From Jaenimonas drosophilae (taxonomy: Eukaryota; Euglenozoa; Kinetoplastea; Trypanosomatida; Trypanosomatidae), in contig JASAON010001476.1 of assembly GCA_030849065.1 (NCBI GenBank), positions 1 to 37,368 on the forward strand: a stretch of DNA of 37,368 bases. Direction: 5' to 3'. Made by a program: the position numbers and the translations under genes. Shown here piece after piece: positions 18,385 through 26,963 of this stretch (position 1 is its first letter; each line of letters opens with the position of its first letter). The notes beneath the pieces were generated by a model. The model worked only from the letters and a program-made list of their open reading frames with translations. It did no database searches and was not told the DNA's origin.

Positions 18385-20430
18385 ATGATGGCCGATGAGG
18401 CGGCAGTGGATGACGCACGTAGGGTGCCCGCTCTGCCGCAGGACCATCGCGTGGAGATTGCATTTGAAGGAGCTGCCGAAATTGGACGATTTGCACGCGC
18501 CAAGGCTAACATCGCGGCAGGCGAGGTGGTGTTGATGGCCGCCCCCTTCACAACGGTTTTCAGCCCAAATACGTACGTCAGCGCGCTGCAGCTCCTCTGT
18601 GGTGCAGAAGCTGAAGTTGTTGGTGGAGGAGGTGTGGCATCGAACAAGAAGGCGCTGCCACGAGGGAAAGCAAAGGCCACACGCCACACCGACCCTGCAA
18701 CACCATCTAGAAGCTCTATGCATCTCACACATGCCAACACCTACTGCAGCTGCTGCTTCCAACCCATTCCTGCCGGCTCGGCGCTGCTCAATGCGGCAGA
18801 GCTGAAGGATCTCGCAGTTGATGTGAGCATCGAGCAGGACGAAATTGATGAATCATTGCGATGCACGGAGGAGCAGCATCTGGCTGAGGAGGGGGAGCAC
18901 GACATCGGGGTAGATGCTCCTGCATCCGCGGCGGCAAAGCGGCTGAAGAAACCCACCAAATCCGCCAAAATGCGCTCTGATACGCACGTGGAGCTGCAGC
19001 AGCGCCTTCGCCAAAAGGCTTTGGACCAGCGCCAAGTGTTGATGGAGGAGCACCGACTAAAGCGGGAAGCAGAGCCACCGAGGCCACCTTCTTGTGCCGT
19101 TGCGAGCTTCGATGAATGCCAAGCGGAGTTGGCCACCACATCGGTTGTGGTAGGATGTGAAGGCTGCGGCATCGTGTGCTACTGCTCGAAACAGTGCTTC
19201 CAAGCCTACGACGCCATTCACAGGGGCAGTGGGGAGTGCTGCGTTCTTCGTCGGCTCTTCCCCATCATCATGCGCCACTACTACTCTCCTTCGACGGGCG
19301 CGCGACGCCGTCAGGGAGGTGGGGAGGAAGCCAGCGCCGTGTTGATGCCTGGTGAGGAGCCAAAAAGATGGGGCCGAAACACCGGCGAGGAGCAGTGTTG
19401 GGAAGCACAAGGTATCTTGTTGGCCGCGCTGGTTGTCATGCGCCGCAATCTGGAGGGCTACGCAACGCCTCCAGCAACCCCACCTCCACGCGATACACGA
19501 AGTTGTAACGATGATGTTGGCACAACAACACCTGTGGCAGACGCCGGTACCTCAACGTGTAGGAGCAGCGTTGTTCCTGGTGGTGTGGTGGAGTCCTCCG
19601 CCCTGCCTGCGGAGGTGCTAGCGATGCAGCGTACACGTCGTACGTTGGGATTAGATAAGATTGTGGAGGTGCTCGAGCCTAATCCAGCTCGACGCTCCAC
19701 CGAAGAACCTCATCCCCCACCTCACGCCAACGGTGAGGGATACCTACCCACACATGTTGAGGTGGTTAGCGGAGATGGTCAGCGGCGCTCCATTCGTCTG
19801 CCGCGCTACGCCGACATCGCTGAGATGGTCTCCAACGAGAGCGTTATGACGAAGGATCGCAGCGGCCTCTACGCACGCTACTACCGCAAATACTGCCGGC
19901 TGTTAGCACCTATTTCAATGGGTGTGGCGGGCATCTCACTCCATCTTCCCGAGTACCTCTTCTTTCGTATATGTGCCGTTGCTCAATGCAATAGCTTTGG
20001 CATCTACACCCCTGAGGATCGCTCCGTCGGCTTCTCCATCTACCCAGAGGCGAGCTACTTCAACCACAGCTGTTTGCCAAATTTGTGCCGCGTGATGACG
20101 GAGGGTGGCCGCGCCGCCGTCTTCTACGCGCTGCGGCCCATCTCTGCGGGTGAGGCACTGACGATTTGCTACACCGACGTGCAGGAGCTTGATTCATCGG
20201 TGCGGAGGATCAACCTTCTCGGGACCTACCGCTTCTACTGCGGCTGCGAGCGTTGTGCAGGCTCGGCGAGCTTGGCAGATGGCCGCGTTGAGCTCTGCGA
20301 TCGATGTGCCATCAAGGGGTACCTGCGGCCACTTCCGTCGTCTGCCTCCACATTGTCGGTGAGGCTGCGATGTACCATTTGCGGCCATGAGAGGATGCGC
20401 ACGGATTTTCCTCGTGCAACACAGGCATAA
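18385..20430 (+). CDS. SET domain protein with expanded MYND finger (SMYD-like), 681 aa
   Basis: This is a second SMYD-like methyltransferase, about 3 kb downstream of the first. The N-terminal SET strand region (about 22-60) is followed by a C-x2-C pair (Cys121, Cys124). About 130 residues of charged, coiled-coil-prone insert come next, before the rest of the finger: Cys258, Cys261, Cys267, Cys271, His279 and Cys285 or Cys286. A second low-complexity insert lies at about 300-440. The core SET motifs are intact: YFNHSCLPN with Asn560-His561-Ser562-Cys563, TICYTD with Tyr596, and the post-SET CGCERC. A further C-x2-C pair (CDRCAIKG) and CTICGH near the end may form another zinc site. The predicted activity is lysine methylation of an unknown substrate. 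The start is the first ATG after the acceptor at 18356; ATG 18388 is adjacent and equally possible. Confidence 0.87.
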   Translation: MMADEAAVDDARRVPALPQDHRVEIAFEGAAEIGRFARAKANIAAGEVVLMAAPFTTVFSPNTYVSALQLLCGAEAEVVGGGGVASNKKALPRGKAKATRHTDPATPSRSSMHLTHANTYCSCCFQPIPAGSALLNAAELKDLAVDVSIEQDEIDESLRCTEEQHLAEEGEHDIGVDAPASAAAKRLKKPTKSAKMRSDTHVELQQRLRQKALDQRQVLMEEHRLKREAEPPRPPSCAVASFDECQAELATTSVVVGCEGCGIVCYCSKQCFQAYDAIHRGSGECCVLRRLFPIIMRHYYSPSTGARRRQGGGEEASAVLMPGEEPKRWGRNTGEEQCWEAQGILLAALVVMRRNLEGYATPPATPPPRDTRSCNDDVGTTTPVADAGTSTCRSSVVPGGVVESSALPAEVLAMQRTRRTLGLDKIVEVLEPNPARRSTEEPHPPPHANGEGYLPTHVEVVSGDGQRRSIRLPRYADIAEMVSNESVMTKDRSGLYARYYRKYCRLLAPISMGVAGISLHLPEYLFFRICAVAQCNSFGIYTPEDRSVGFSIYPEASYFNHSCLPNLCRVMTEGGRAAVFYALRPISAGEALTICYTDVQELDSSVRRINLLGTYRFYCGCERCAGSASLADGRVELCDRCAIKGYLRPLPSSASTLSVRLRCTICGHERMRTDFPRATQA

Positions 20431-20907
20431 CCTAATACATGTTTTCACACCGAGTAATATCATCATGCCTCCATCCAACACACACACGCGCACACCTTCT
20501 CTCTTCTCTGCCTACACCATCACTCCACCTCCTTCTCTACGTCGTAGCCTCACCTTCCATGTAGTCGCTGGCGGGAGCCACGCCTGGATTGCATTCTCTT
20601 CTCGCTTCTAGCTTCAACAACCATCTTGTTGTTTCTGCCGAGGCACACGGTACGTGTGTGTGTGTGCGTGTGTGTGCCACCTCAGCACCCCTCTCTCTCT
20701 GCTACTATATCCTGTGGTGGATTATATAAACTTCATCATCCGCCCACGTTGTTTGCCTCGCATCACCACTCGCGCAACGCCAACGACGAATACGAAGCGG
20801 CGCAGAGTAGCGTAGGTCAACGAGAGATAGTAGGAGAAGAAGAGGTCCAGTGAAACACACTCTCTTCTCGTATACAACATACAACACAGGAAGAGAGAGA
20901 ACGATTT
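20431..20907. other. Intergenic region
   Basis: No gene is seen. It is rich in C/T tracts (about 20495-20545 and 20690-20702) and carries a GT microsatellite. Candidate acceptors are AG at 20796-20797 and at 20888-20889; no ATG lies between the first of these and 20908. Confidence 0.5.
20653..20676. repeat. (GT)n microsatellite
   Basis: A run of GT dinucleotides with one GC interruption, in a non-coding spacer. Confidence 0.85.
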
Positions 20908-22890
20908 ATGAGCACGTGCCCGCCGTCGGAAACGACGGAGGGGCCGGCCATTGTGGTGGATGCCCATCACTTCATCCTCTGCCAGCATGGAGTGCTCGGG
21001 TCCAGCAATGATCTCACTGGGGTTGTTCGCGAAGTCATCATCAGCCACGACTTGGCACTGGAGAGCCATGCAGAGCCCAAGGTGCCCCTCTCTTCGCTGT
21101 GGTCAAGGCAGCCGACGGAGCGCCACGCACAACGCCGACGGGCCTACGCACCACCACGACCTGCGAGTGGGGCGATGCGCGGCGATGCACGTGTGGCGGT
21201 GAGCGGCAACCTGTGGTGCTTCACCCCCACCAACAACAACTTTTTCGGAACGGTCGTTGGCACTGAGGGATGCGCCATGGGCCTCCTCGAGGAGAGCCTG
21301 CCCGTCGTGGAGGCGTGGCTCGATGCGGTGCATGAGTACGACCGCGCCAACGTCGCACCTATTCATAACGCAGAGCGGGCTGACGATGGTGAGCTGGAGC
21401 AGCCCTCCATCACCCCTCCACCAGAGGTCTCACGTGCCGGCGCACCACCACGCTGCTTCTCCTGCATCGGCCACAGCTTTGGTGGGCTCATTCTCCGTGA
21501 GTACCTCTTCCTCCTCTTCACCGACGATTCCCCACTCGATGATGCATCCCTCGGGCTCTCGACGCGCCACCTCAACACGTTGCGCCGTGCGCGCCAACTT
21601 CGTCAGCGTTTTGCGCTTGAACACATTTCTTTGGAGAACTATGCCACCATCGCCTCTCCACATTGTGGTGCCGCGGAGTGCCTTCCGCGGGTGCTCTACT
21701 GGGGCGCGTGGGTGTTGCGGCAGCTCCCCTACTTCAGCCGTACCAGCGGCGAGCTTCTCTTAACCGACAAGAAGCACCAGCTGGAGCAGCGGCTGGTGGA
21801 TGGCCCCCACTTACTAGCCCTCCAGCTCTTCCGGCGTCGCGTGCTCTTCGCCAACACGCACCGCGATCTGCTCGTTGGCTTCGGCACGGGCTCGTTGATT
21901 TATGAAACGGTGGAGGAGGACCTCGCCAAGGCATTCGGTGATAGCCCGCAATCTGCGCCGTGTGCCTCCGCCTTCGAGAGCGATGATGCGGAGGTCTCTG
22001 CTCCAATTCTTCTCTCACCCTATGAGGCTACGGAGGAGGAGCGGAGCATGCTCATCCACTACTACGCCACACGAGGTATCAGCTTTGATGAAGGAAGCAC
22101 CGACGAGGCCAACTTGGCCTACCTTCATCACCACGCACATATTCGCAGCTTCACCCTCGATGATCTGCAGCTCCTCGCACGCCACAGCACGACAGAGGAG
22201 GATGGATCTGAGGCAGTGGTGGCGGGAGGTCGGAGCCCCGCGCCGAGCTGCACCTCCAGCGCTGCCACCACAACTCCCATCGTTATTGTTGGATCTCCCG
22301 CCTCGCGCCCTCACACATTCCCCGTGGCTGAGGTGGTCTCTGCGGCCGACGTGATGGCCTTCCACCGCCGACGTGTGAAGCAGCACACTCCACCGCCAAC
22401 AACAACAACAACAACACACGCATCGGCAGAGCTCACCGACACCCCACTTGGAGAGCAGCACAACTGTGCGATTGGTGCAGAGCCGCCCTCCACAGCGGTG
22501 GTGCGTCTGCGGCCGACGGAGAAGCGCATGTTTTGTTGGCTCTACGAGCTGCGACTCATTTCGGGAGTGCGGGCGTTGGGCCAGGCGGCGGCCACCCTAT
22601 ACCGCCGCCACGCTTCCCCCATCCGAAGCCGCGGCGGCCTCTTTCGTCGGCCAGCATCAGCCGGCGATGGTGTGCGTGATGCACCGCCGCTCTACGATGA
22701 ATCCACGCGACCACGTGCCATTGCCTACCGCCTTCGTCGGCACTTAACGTGGCAGGTGCGCGCGGTGCGCTATCGCAGCGCCATCCCGATGGCACACATC
22801 GCGGTGCTCGGTAATTGGGGCCCACTCGGGGATTCCTCCGACTCCATCGTTCTCTCCATCGCCGAGGAGCTCTCCCAGGTCCTGCTCTAG
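20908..22890 (+). CDS. DUF676-type serine esterase/lipase (alpha/beta hydrolase), 660 aa
   Basis: The N-terminal motif HHFILCQHGVLGSS (His27-Gly28 region) is the start typical of DUF676 putative serine esterases (yeast ROG1/YOR059C-like lipases). The nucleophile elbow GHSFGG has Ser190. A conserved block after it, NYATIASPHCGA at about 248-259, also fits the family. Candidate Asp and His of the triad lie at THRDLLVGFGT (about 320) and near the C-terminal AHIAVLGNW. The family sequence is expanded by low-complexity inserts: residues 54-98, about 149-180, and a Thr/Pro-rich stretch around 494-503 encoded by an ACA repeat. The probable role is hydrolysis of a membrane phospholipid or acylglycerol; the substrate is unknown. 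No signal peptide is seen. The ATG at 20908 starts just before the conserved domain. Confidence 0.82.
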   Translation: MSTCPPSETTEGPAIVVDAHHFILCQHGVLGSSNDLTGVVREVIISHDLALESHAEPKVPLSSLWSRQPTERHAQRRRAYAPPRPASGAMRGDARVAVSGNLWCFTPTNNNFFGTVVGTEGCAMGLLEESLPVVEAWLDAVHEYDRANVAPIHNAERADDGELEQPSITPPPEVSRAGAPPRCFSCIGHSFGGLILREYLFLLFTDDSPLDDASLGLSTRHLNTLRRARQLRQRFALEHISLENYATIASPHCGAAECLPRVLYWGAWVLRQLPYFSRTSGELLLTDKKHQLEQRLVDGPHLLALQLFRRRVLFANTHRDLLVGFGTGSLIYETVEEDLAKAFGDSPQSAPCASAFESDDAEVSAPILLSPYEATEEERSMLIHYYATRGISFDEGSTDEANLAYLHHHAHIRSFTLDDLQLLARHSTTEEDGSEAVVAGGRSPAPSCTSSAATTTPIVIVGSPASRPHTFPVAEVVSAADVMAFHRRRVKQHTPPPTTTTTTHASAELTDTPLGEQHNCAIGAEPPSTAVVRLRPTEKRMFCWLYELRLISGVRALGQAAATLYRRHASPIRSRGGLFRRPASAGDGVRDAPPLYDESTRPRAIAYRLRRHLTWQVRAVRYRSAIPMAHIAVLGNWGPLGDSSDSIVLSIAEELSQVLL

Positions 22891-23103
22891 GCTATGTGCG
22901 TGAGTATTTTCTTGGTGGCGCATTCTCACTTCAATCATCTTCATCATCATGTTCCGGTGCTGTTTCTCTGCCAGAGAATACGCCTTACTGACGCTTCTAC
23001 TCCCTCTCATCTCTCACTTGTGCTGTGCTGGCCGCATCCATTTATGGGGGCCACGTTTTGATGCACCTCGATCAGAATCTATGATAAACGTGTCTGTATA
23101 TCT

Positions 23104-23143
23104 ATCATCATCGCCATTATCATCATCATGATCATCATCATCA
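23104..23143. repeat. (ATC)n microsatellite, imperfect
   Basis: ATC/CAT triplets repeat with a few interruptions immediately upstream of a polypyrimidine tract. Confidence 0.8.
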
Positions 23144-23165
23144 CTATCCTTTTCTTCTTTTTCAG
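23144..23165 (+). promoter_or_regulatory. Polypyrimidine tract and trans-splice acceptor
   Basis: A T/C tract ends in TTCAG at 23161-23165. The first ATG downstream is 23271, which supports that start over the in-frame GTG at 23187. Confidence 0.7.
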
Positions 23166-23270
23166 AGTCATCTTTGCTACGCTACTGTGCGCAGCTCCTT
23201 CAGCCAAGCACACACACGCTCGCATACCTGTGTGGAGCATTCGTTGTTTAGTTGTAGTTGGCGAGAGAGG

Positions 23271-24743
23271 ATGTGGGACCGACTTCCTCCCGTCGTGGAC
23301 GTTAAGCCACGCCAAACACCACCTGAGCGTCAAGTTGTTGTGGCCAACCACCGCGGTGTTTTTGAAGATCGTCGTAGTTCCGCACAGGTTGGATGCTCAC
23401 AGATTCATCCAACGCGAAGCGCACCCTGTTTGCGGAGTACCACCTCCGCCACACCACGTGTGGGATCATTTCGCGATGGCATATACCACCATCCCCCGAC
23501 GTGCACCACGTCGAGCTCTGCCACGGCTCGGCTGAGTGGGCCAACCACCTCCACCAGTAGCACCGACTCTGACTCCCGTGCCGCCCCCTCACCTCCACCC
23601 ACCACACTCGCCGACTCCCCCCGCGCGGGTACGTGGGCAGAAACACAAGTCGTGGGGGGCATTCATCCCCTCCCATACAGCAGCAGCAAAGCCTTTCCCA
23701 CACGCAACAACAACACCTCCGCATCACCGCCAACCAAGATGCGTGTTGTTGGCCGCCCCTATGCTAGGGCGGATGCGTCTCTCGCCGTAGGGTCCTATCC
23801 AACCGAAGAAGAAGTGCGGCAGTGTTTGGCACAGTTTCAACGACGTGTGGAGCAGTACGAGTGTACCAAGCGTGCCTGCTCCGAGGGCTACCTCATGCGC
23901 GTTGAGCGCAACGTGGATCAGTTCCTCATGCGGCGCTATCCGTCTGGGGATGCATCGGCCAAGGAGAAGCTCACAGAGGGCATCCGACGCGCACGGACGC
24001 AGCTGCTAAACGTCTTCAACAGAGGCGGGGAGCTTGTTGCGAGGCCAATGGAGGCTCATCGCAGCGGGGAGAGGATGGCCACACAGCGCCAGGCGAGCGG
24101 CTCTGCATCTGTATGCCCACCACCACTTGTGTATCACCCGCACATCATCCCAGATAACTACATTGACCGAGCTCCGCGCCTGACGCACATGGCCTCCATC
24201 CGCACCAACCACGACATCCTCCGCGAGGTGCTCCGCCAGGCCACCCTCACCTCCACAACGGGCGGAGATGACCTTCAACGTGCCATTCGCTCAGAGCTCA
24301 TGATTGCCACCATCCGCGAGGTATGGAAGGAGTTCCTCGACCAGCTCAACAACAAAATATCCGAGCTGCTCATTTACCTCGATTCTTCCCCAACGCCCAT
24401 TCTTGCTGCCTACCGCGTGAAGATGGAACAATGCAGCGGCATTGACGGAGATGCCGCACGCATCTTTGTAGAAGGCAAGACGAATGAGCTCATGCAGATA
24501 CGGCAGAGCTTATCCGCGGATTTGGATTATCTGGAAAAAATCCACGCCATGGATTCTGGCTATGTAGAGCATGAGGGCCAACGGTGGCGGGAAATGATGG
24601 AGCAAGAGCGCCAGCCACAGAAGCAGCAACAGCTCTCGCACTTGGTTCCGGTGTACGGCCTAATCCTCTCCCGGCTCCATCGTTTGGAGATGGAACACCG
24701 CACCGTGCTGGAGCTCTATGGAGGTACCGCGCCGTGTCGGTGA
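23271..24743 (+). CDS. Unrecognised protein with disordered N-terminus and helical C-terminal half, 490 aa
   Basis: The frame is open back to a GTG at 23187, but the first ATG after the acceptor is 23271. Residues 1 to about 170 are Ser/Thr/Pro-rich and look disordered. From about 180 on the protein is charged and helical. One block begins YPTEEEVRQCLAQFQRRVEQ and ends about residue 260. A polar linker with the motif HPHIIPDNYIDRAPRL (about 287-302) follows. The last block (about 310-485) has long amphipathic helices such as EVWKEFLDQLNNKISELLIY. No transmembrane helix or catalytic motif is visible. No family was recognised; it may be kinetoplastid-specific and structural. Composition and codon use of the helical half match the neighbouring genes, which supports it as real. 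Confidence 0.75.
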   Translation: MWDRLPPVVDVKPRQTPPERQVVVANHRGVFEDRRSSAQVGCSQIHPTRSAPCLRSTTSATPRVGSFRDGIYHHPPTCTTSSSATARLSGPTTSTSSTDSDSRAAPSPPPTTLADSPRAGTWAETQVVGGIHPLPYSSSKAFPTRNNNTSASPPTKMRVVGRPYARADASLAVGSYPTEEEVRQCLAQFQRRVEQYECTKRACSEGYLMRVERNVDQFLMRRYPSGDASAKEKLTEGIRRARTQLLNVFNRGGELVARPMEAHRSGERMATQRQASGSASVCPPPLVYHPHIIPDNYIDRAPRLTHMASIRTNHDILREVLRQATLTSTTGGDDLQRAIRSELMIATIREVWKEFLDQLNNKISELLIYLDSSPTPILAAYRVKMEQCSGIDGDAARIFVEGKTNELMQIRQSLSADLDYLEKIHAMDSGYVEHEGQRWREMMEQERQPQKQQQLSHLVPVYGLILSRLHRLEMEHRTVLELYGGTAPCR

Positions 24744-25248
24744 GATGAAGGCGGCCACGGGGCATTCAACATGTGCAACATGAGGGTGGTGTACGTCATT
24801 CAGGTGCTGAGAGACGTGGGTAGCTTGGACTCCTCCAACTGTGGTGGCGCGGCAATTATTGCGGCATACACAAACTTGCCGTGCTTCATTCATTGGGTGG
24901 GTGAGTTGACCTTCTTCTCTTCGTTTGTTGTTTTCTTCTGCTTGGAAGTTTTTTTTTTTTTTGATTGGTGATGCTGATGATTCAACCTTGTATTTTTACT
25001 CTATTCCCCGACTAGTGGTCACGGACATCCTTTCTACCTCCTCTACAACTACTACTACAACAACAACAACAACTACTACTACTACTACTACTACGAAGGT
25101 TGCACAGCTCCTCTGTGCTATACTTGGTGCATCTGCTCACTCTTCATCTGGTTGATGTATCTCTCCATCTTTGCGTTCTTAGGATCTTTTTGTTTGTGGT
25201 AGTGCGCCCAGAAACGCATACATCTGTCTGTGTGGGTCTCGTGGCAGG
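24744..25248. other. Intergenic region with trinucleotide repeat
   Basis: No gene is seen. It has a 13-base T-run at about 24950-24962, an ACA/ACT repeat, and a pyrimidine tract ending in AG at 25181-25182 that probably serves the small gene at 25249. Confidence 0.5.
25044..25094. repeat. (ACA/ACT)n trinucleotide repeat
   Basis: About 17 triplets alternate in blocks of ACT and ACA. They lie in non-coding sequence about 90 bases upstream of the next likely acceptor. Confidence 0.9.
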
Positions 25249-25587
25249 ATGATGATTGCATCGCGGGTGTGGCTCGGGATGAGGCACATCACGAGCCGAT
25301 CATCGTGGAGGCTCCCTGACGTTCGTCGCGCCACCCCCACACTTCATGGCAACAGCAGCGGCCTCGCCTTCCTGAAGGAATCCTTCCAACGGCAGCTACC
25401 CGATAAGGCTGTGCATCACCGCGGGCGTTTTTTTGGCGCGGATGGCCAATCCGCCCTCGCCTCTCGCCCACACGGGCGCCCGTCTCGCCTCAGCGATCCA
25501 CGTGCCACCGCCCACTACCGCTCACAGCGGCCGCAGCCTCGACGCATGAACGCTGCCAGCTTCCGCAAGCTTTACAACTCCTCCTAA
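25249..25587 (+). CDS. Small basic protein, probably mitochondrial, 112 aa
   Basis: The ATG at 25249 is the first after the acceptor at 25181-25182. The N-terminus (MMIASRVWLGMRHITSRSSW) is hydrophobic and basic with no acidic residue, a typical mitochondrial presequence. The rest is very rich in Arg, Ser, His and Pro (ending RRMNAASFRKLYNSS) and poor in acidic residues. That would suit a nucleic-acid-binding or ribosome-associated mitochondrial protein. I recognise no family. It is supported by its position in the array, its own splice signal and non-repetitive composition, but it is short. Confidence 0.55.
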   Translation: MMIASRVWLGMRHITSRSSWRLPDVRRATPTLHGNSSGLAFLKESFQRQLPDKAVHHRGRFFGADGQSALASRPHGRPSRLSDPRATAHYRSQRPQPRRMNAASFRKLYNSS

Positions 25588-25919
25588 GCTAGGGAGGTGG
25601 ATGGACATCTGCTGACTCATAACTCATCTATAAACATGCCAGAGACGAGTGTATCTTCACTTCTTCTTCGTGTTGTGCTTCCAACAGCCCTCTTCTTTTC
25701 TGATTCACTCTGACTGAAGAATCATCCACACAACAACACAATCCATATAGACTTCGGATCGGACTAACTCCTTTCCGCCCATTCTTTTTTTTCGTCGCCT
25801 GCCACTTTTTTTTTAGCGGAGGCACTCCAAAGAACAACAGCATTCATACGCTCTATCGTCATTGAGCTGCAGCCAAATCTGAAGATCGTCATCATCACCA
25901 CATCTACGCCACTCCGCCC
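25588..25919. other. Intergenic region
   Basis: No gene is seen. Two T-runs at 25783-25792 and 25805-25814 lead to the acceptor AG at 25815-25816; 5' UTR sequence without an ATG continues to 25920. Confidence 0.5.
25783..25816 (+). promoter_or_regulatory. Polypyrimidine tract and trans-splice acceptor
   Basis: Two T-runs separated by CGTCGCCTGCCAC end in TTTTAG, AG at 25815-25816. The first ATG downstream is 25920, the start of the oxidase-subunit-like gene. Confidence 0.75.
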
Positions 25920-26963
25920 ATGTATCGCCGTGCATCCACCTACAGCGGTCGGGCCATGAGCCTCTGCGGTGCTCTGCAGCTGCAGCACCGAAACATTGTT
26001 GTATTCAGCCAACAGCACCACATTCTCGAGAGCAACCAAAAGGCCCGCAGCAGCCCGAGCAACGTGTGGGTGGAGGACTGGGAGGCGGAGAGGCTCGGCC
26101 TCACCCCCGAGGCTGGAGCACTTCCCACCCAGCTCCTCCTGGATAAGCAGCTCGAGCTCTACAACTTTGATCAGCTCCTCTCCCCGCCCGAGGTGATGGA
26201 GGCACCCAAGCACAGCAGCTATAGTAGCCGGAAGATTTACGGAGAGAAGCTCCAGTTCGAGCTGAACGACCGCGCACAGAAGCACGGCTTCCAGAGTAAG
26301 TGGTGGATCACTCGCTCACAGTCCTACAAGGAGAATCTTCAGTTCAAGAACAATGCCCGCAGTAGCATCATCCTCACCAAGAGCCAGCTGAAGCTCTTCC
26401 ACTCCAGCCAGCTCACAGGGGGGGAGAAGCTCATTCAGTACCCCGTGAGCGGGGCCAGCCGCAAGCTCTATAGCCGCAAGGGTGAGAGCTTCGCCGTGTT
26501 GCGGGACCACATCAAGTCCAACGGCTTCAACAGCGGCCTCTACTTCACTCGGCGCCAGCTGGAGTTCTTCAAGCTCGCGGTGCAGCCGAATCAGATCCCT
26601 GTGATGCAGGACGTGAATAGCGGAGAGCGCTACCTCATCTACAACGTGGATCAGCTCGAGGACCCCGCGCTGGCCCTCAAGACGCTGCAGCGCTCGCCCG
26701 TAAACGTGGCAACTTTCCTCCTCTCGGGTGAGCCCATTCAAACTGACAGCAGCAAGAAGTTCCCAAAGACCTTCCGCAGCAACTACTGGCTCACTGGCCG
26801 TGATGCGGAGCTCTACCAGTGGCCCATCAAGGAGGCTGAGAAGCGCAAGGGTGTTGCCTTCAACTCAGGCAACTCCACGACCCTCCAGATCGAGCTCTAC
26901 AACGTGGAGCAGCTCACCAATCCGGAGGAGGCCTTTGCCAAGGCAGGGCTCTTCGTTCAGTAG
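25920..26963 (+). CDS. Probable kinetoplastid cytochrome c oxidase subunit IV (trCOIV type), 347 aa
   Basis: The N-terminus (MYRRASTYSGRAMSLCGALQ) looks like a mitochondrial presequence. The mature part has no transmembrane helix. It shows an internal repeat: units at about 104-168, 181-249 and 275-339. Each has a helix, then a W/Y-F/I/L-T motif (KWWITRSQ 127-134, LYFTRRQL 207-214, NYWLTGRD 288-295), then an xx-Q-L motif (LFHSSQL 159-165, IYNVDQL 240-246, LYNVEQL 326-332). LYNFDQL at 80-86 is a further copy of the last motif. Length, presequence and blocks such as SNVWVED and YSSRKIYGEKLQFELNDRAQ fit what I recall of the large kinetoplastid-specific subunit called COXIV (about 40 kDa). I cannot run an alignment, so the name is moderately supported while the gene itself is secure. 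The next gene appears to be a diverged relative. Confidence 0.72.
   Translation: MYRRASTYSGRAMSLCGALQLQHRNIVVFSQQHHILESNQKARSSPSNVWVEDWEAERLGLTPEAGALPTQLLLDKQLELYNFDQLLSPPEVMEAPKHSSYSSRKIYGEKLQFELNDRAQKHGFQSKWWITRSQSYKENLQFKNNARSSIILTKSQLKLFHSSQLTGGEKLIQYPVSGASRKLYSRKGESFAVLRDHIKSNGFNSGLYFTRRQLEFFKLAVQPNQIPVMQDVNSGERYLIYNVDQLEDPALALKTLQRSPVNVATFLLSGEPIQTDSSKKFPKTFRSNYWLTGRDAELYQWPIKEAEKRKGVAFNSGNSTTLQIELYNVEQLTNPEEAFAKAGLFVQ

Larger units (their letters stand above)
22891..23270. other. Intergenic region with ATC microsatellite
   Basis: No gene is seen. It contains an ATC-rich microsatellite and the acceptor described separately. Confidence 0.5.
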
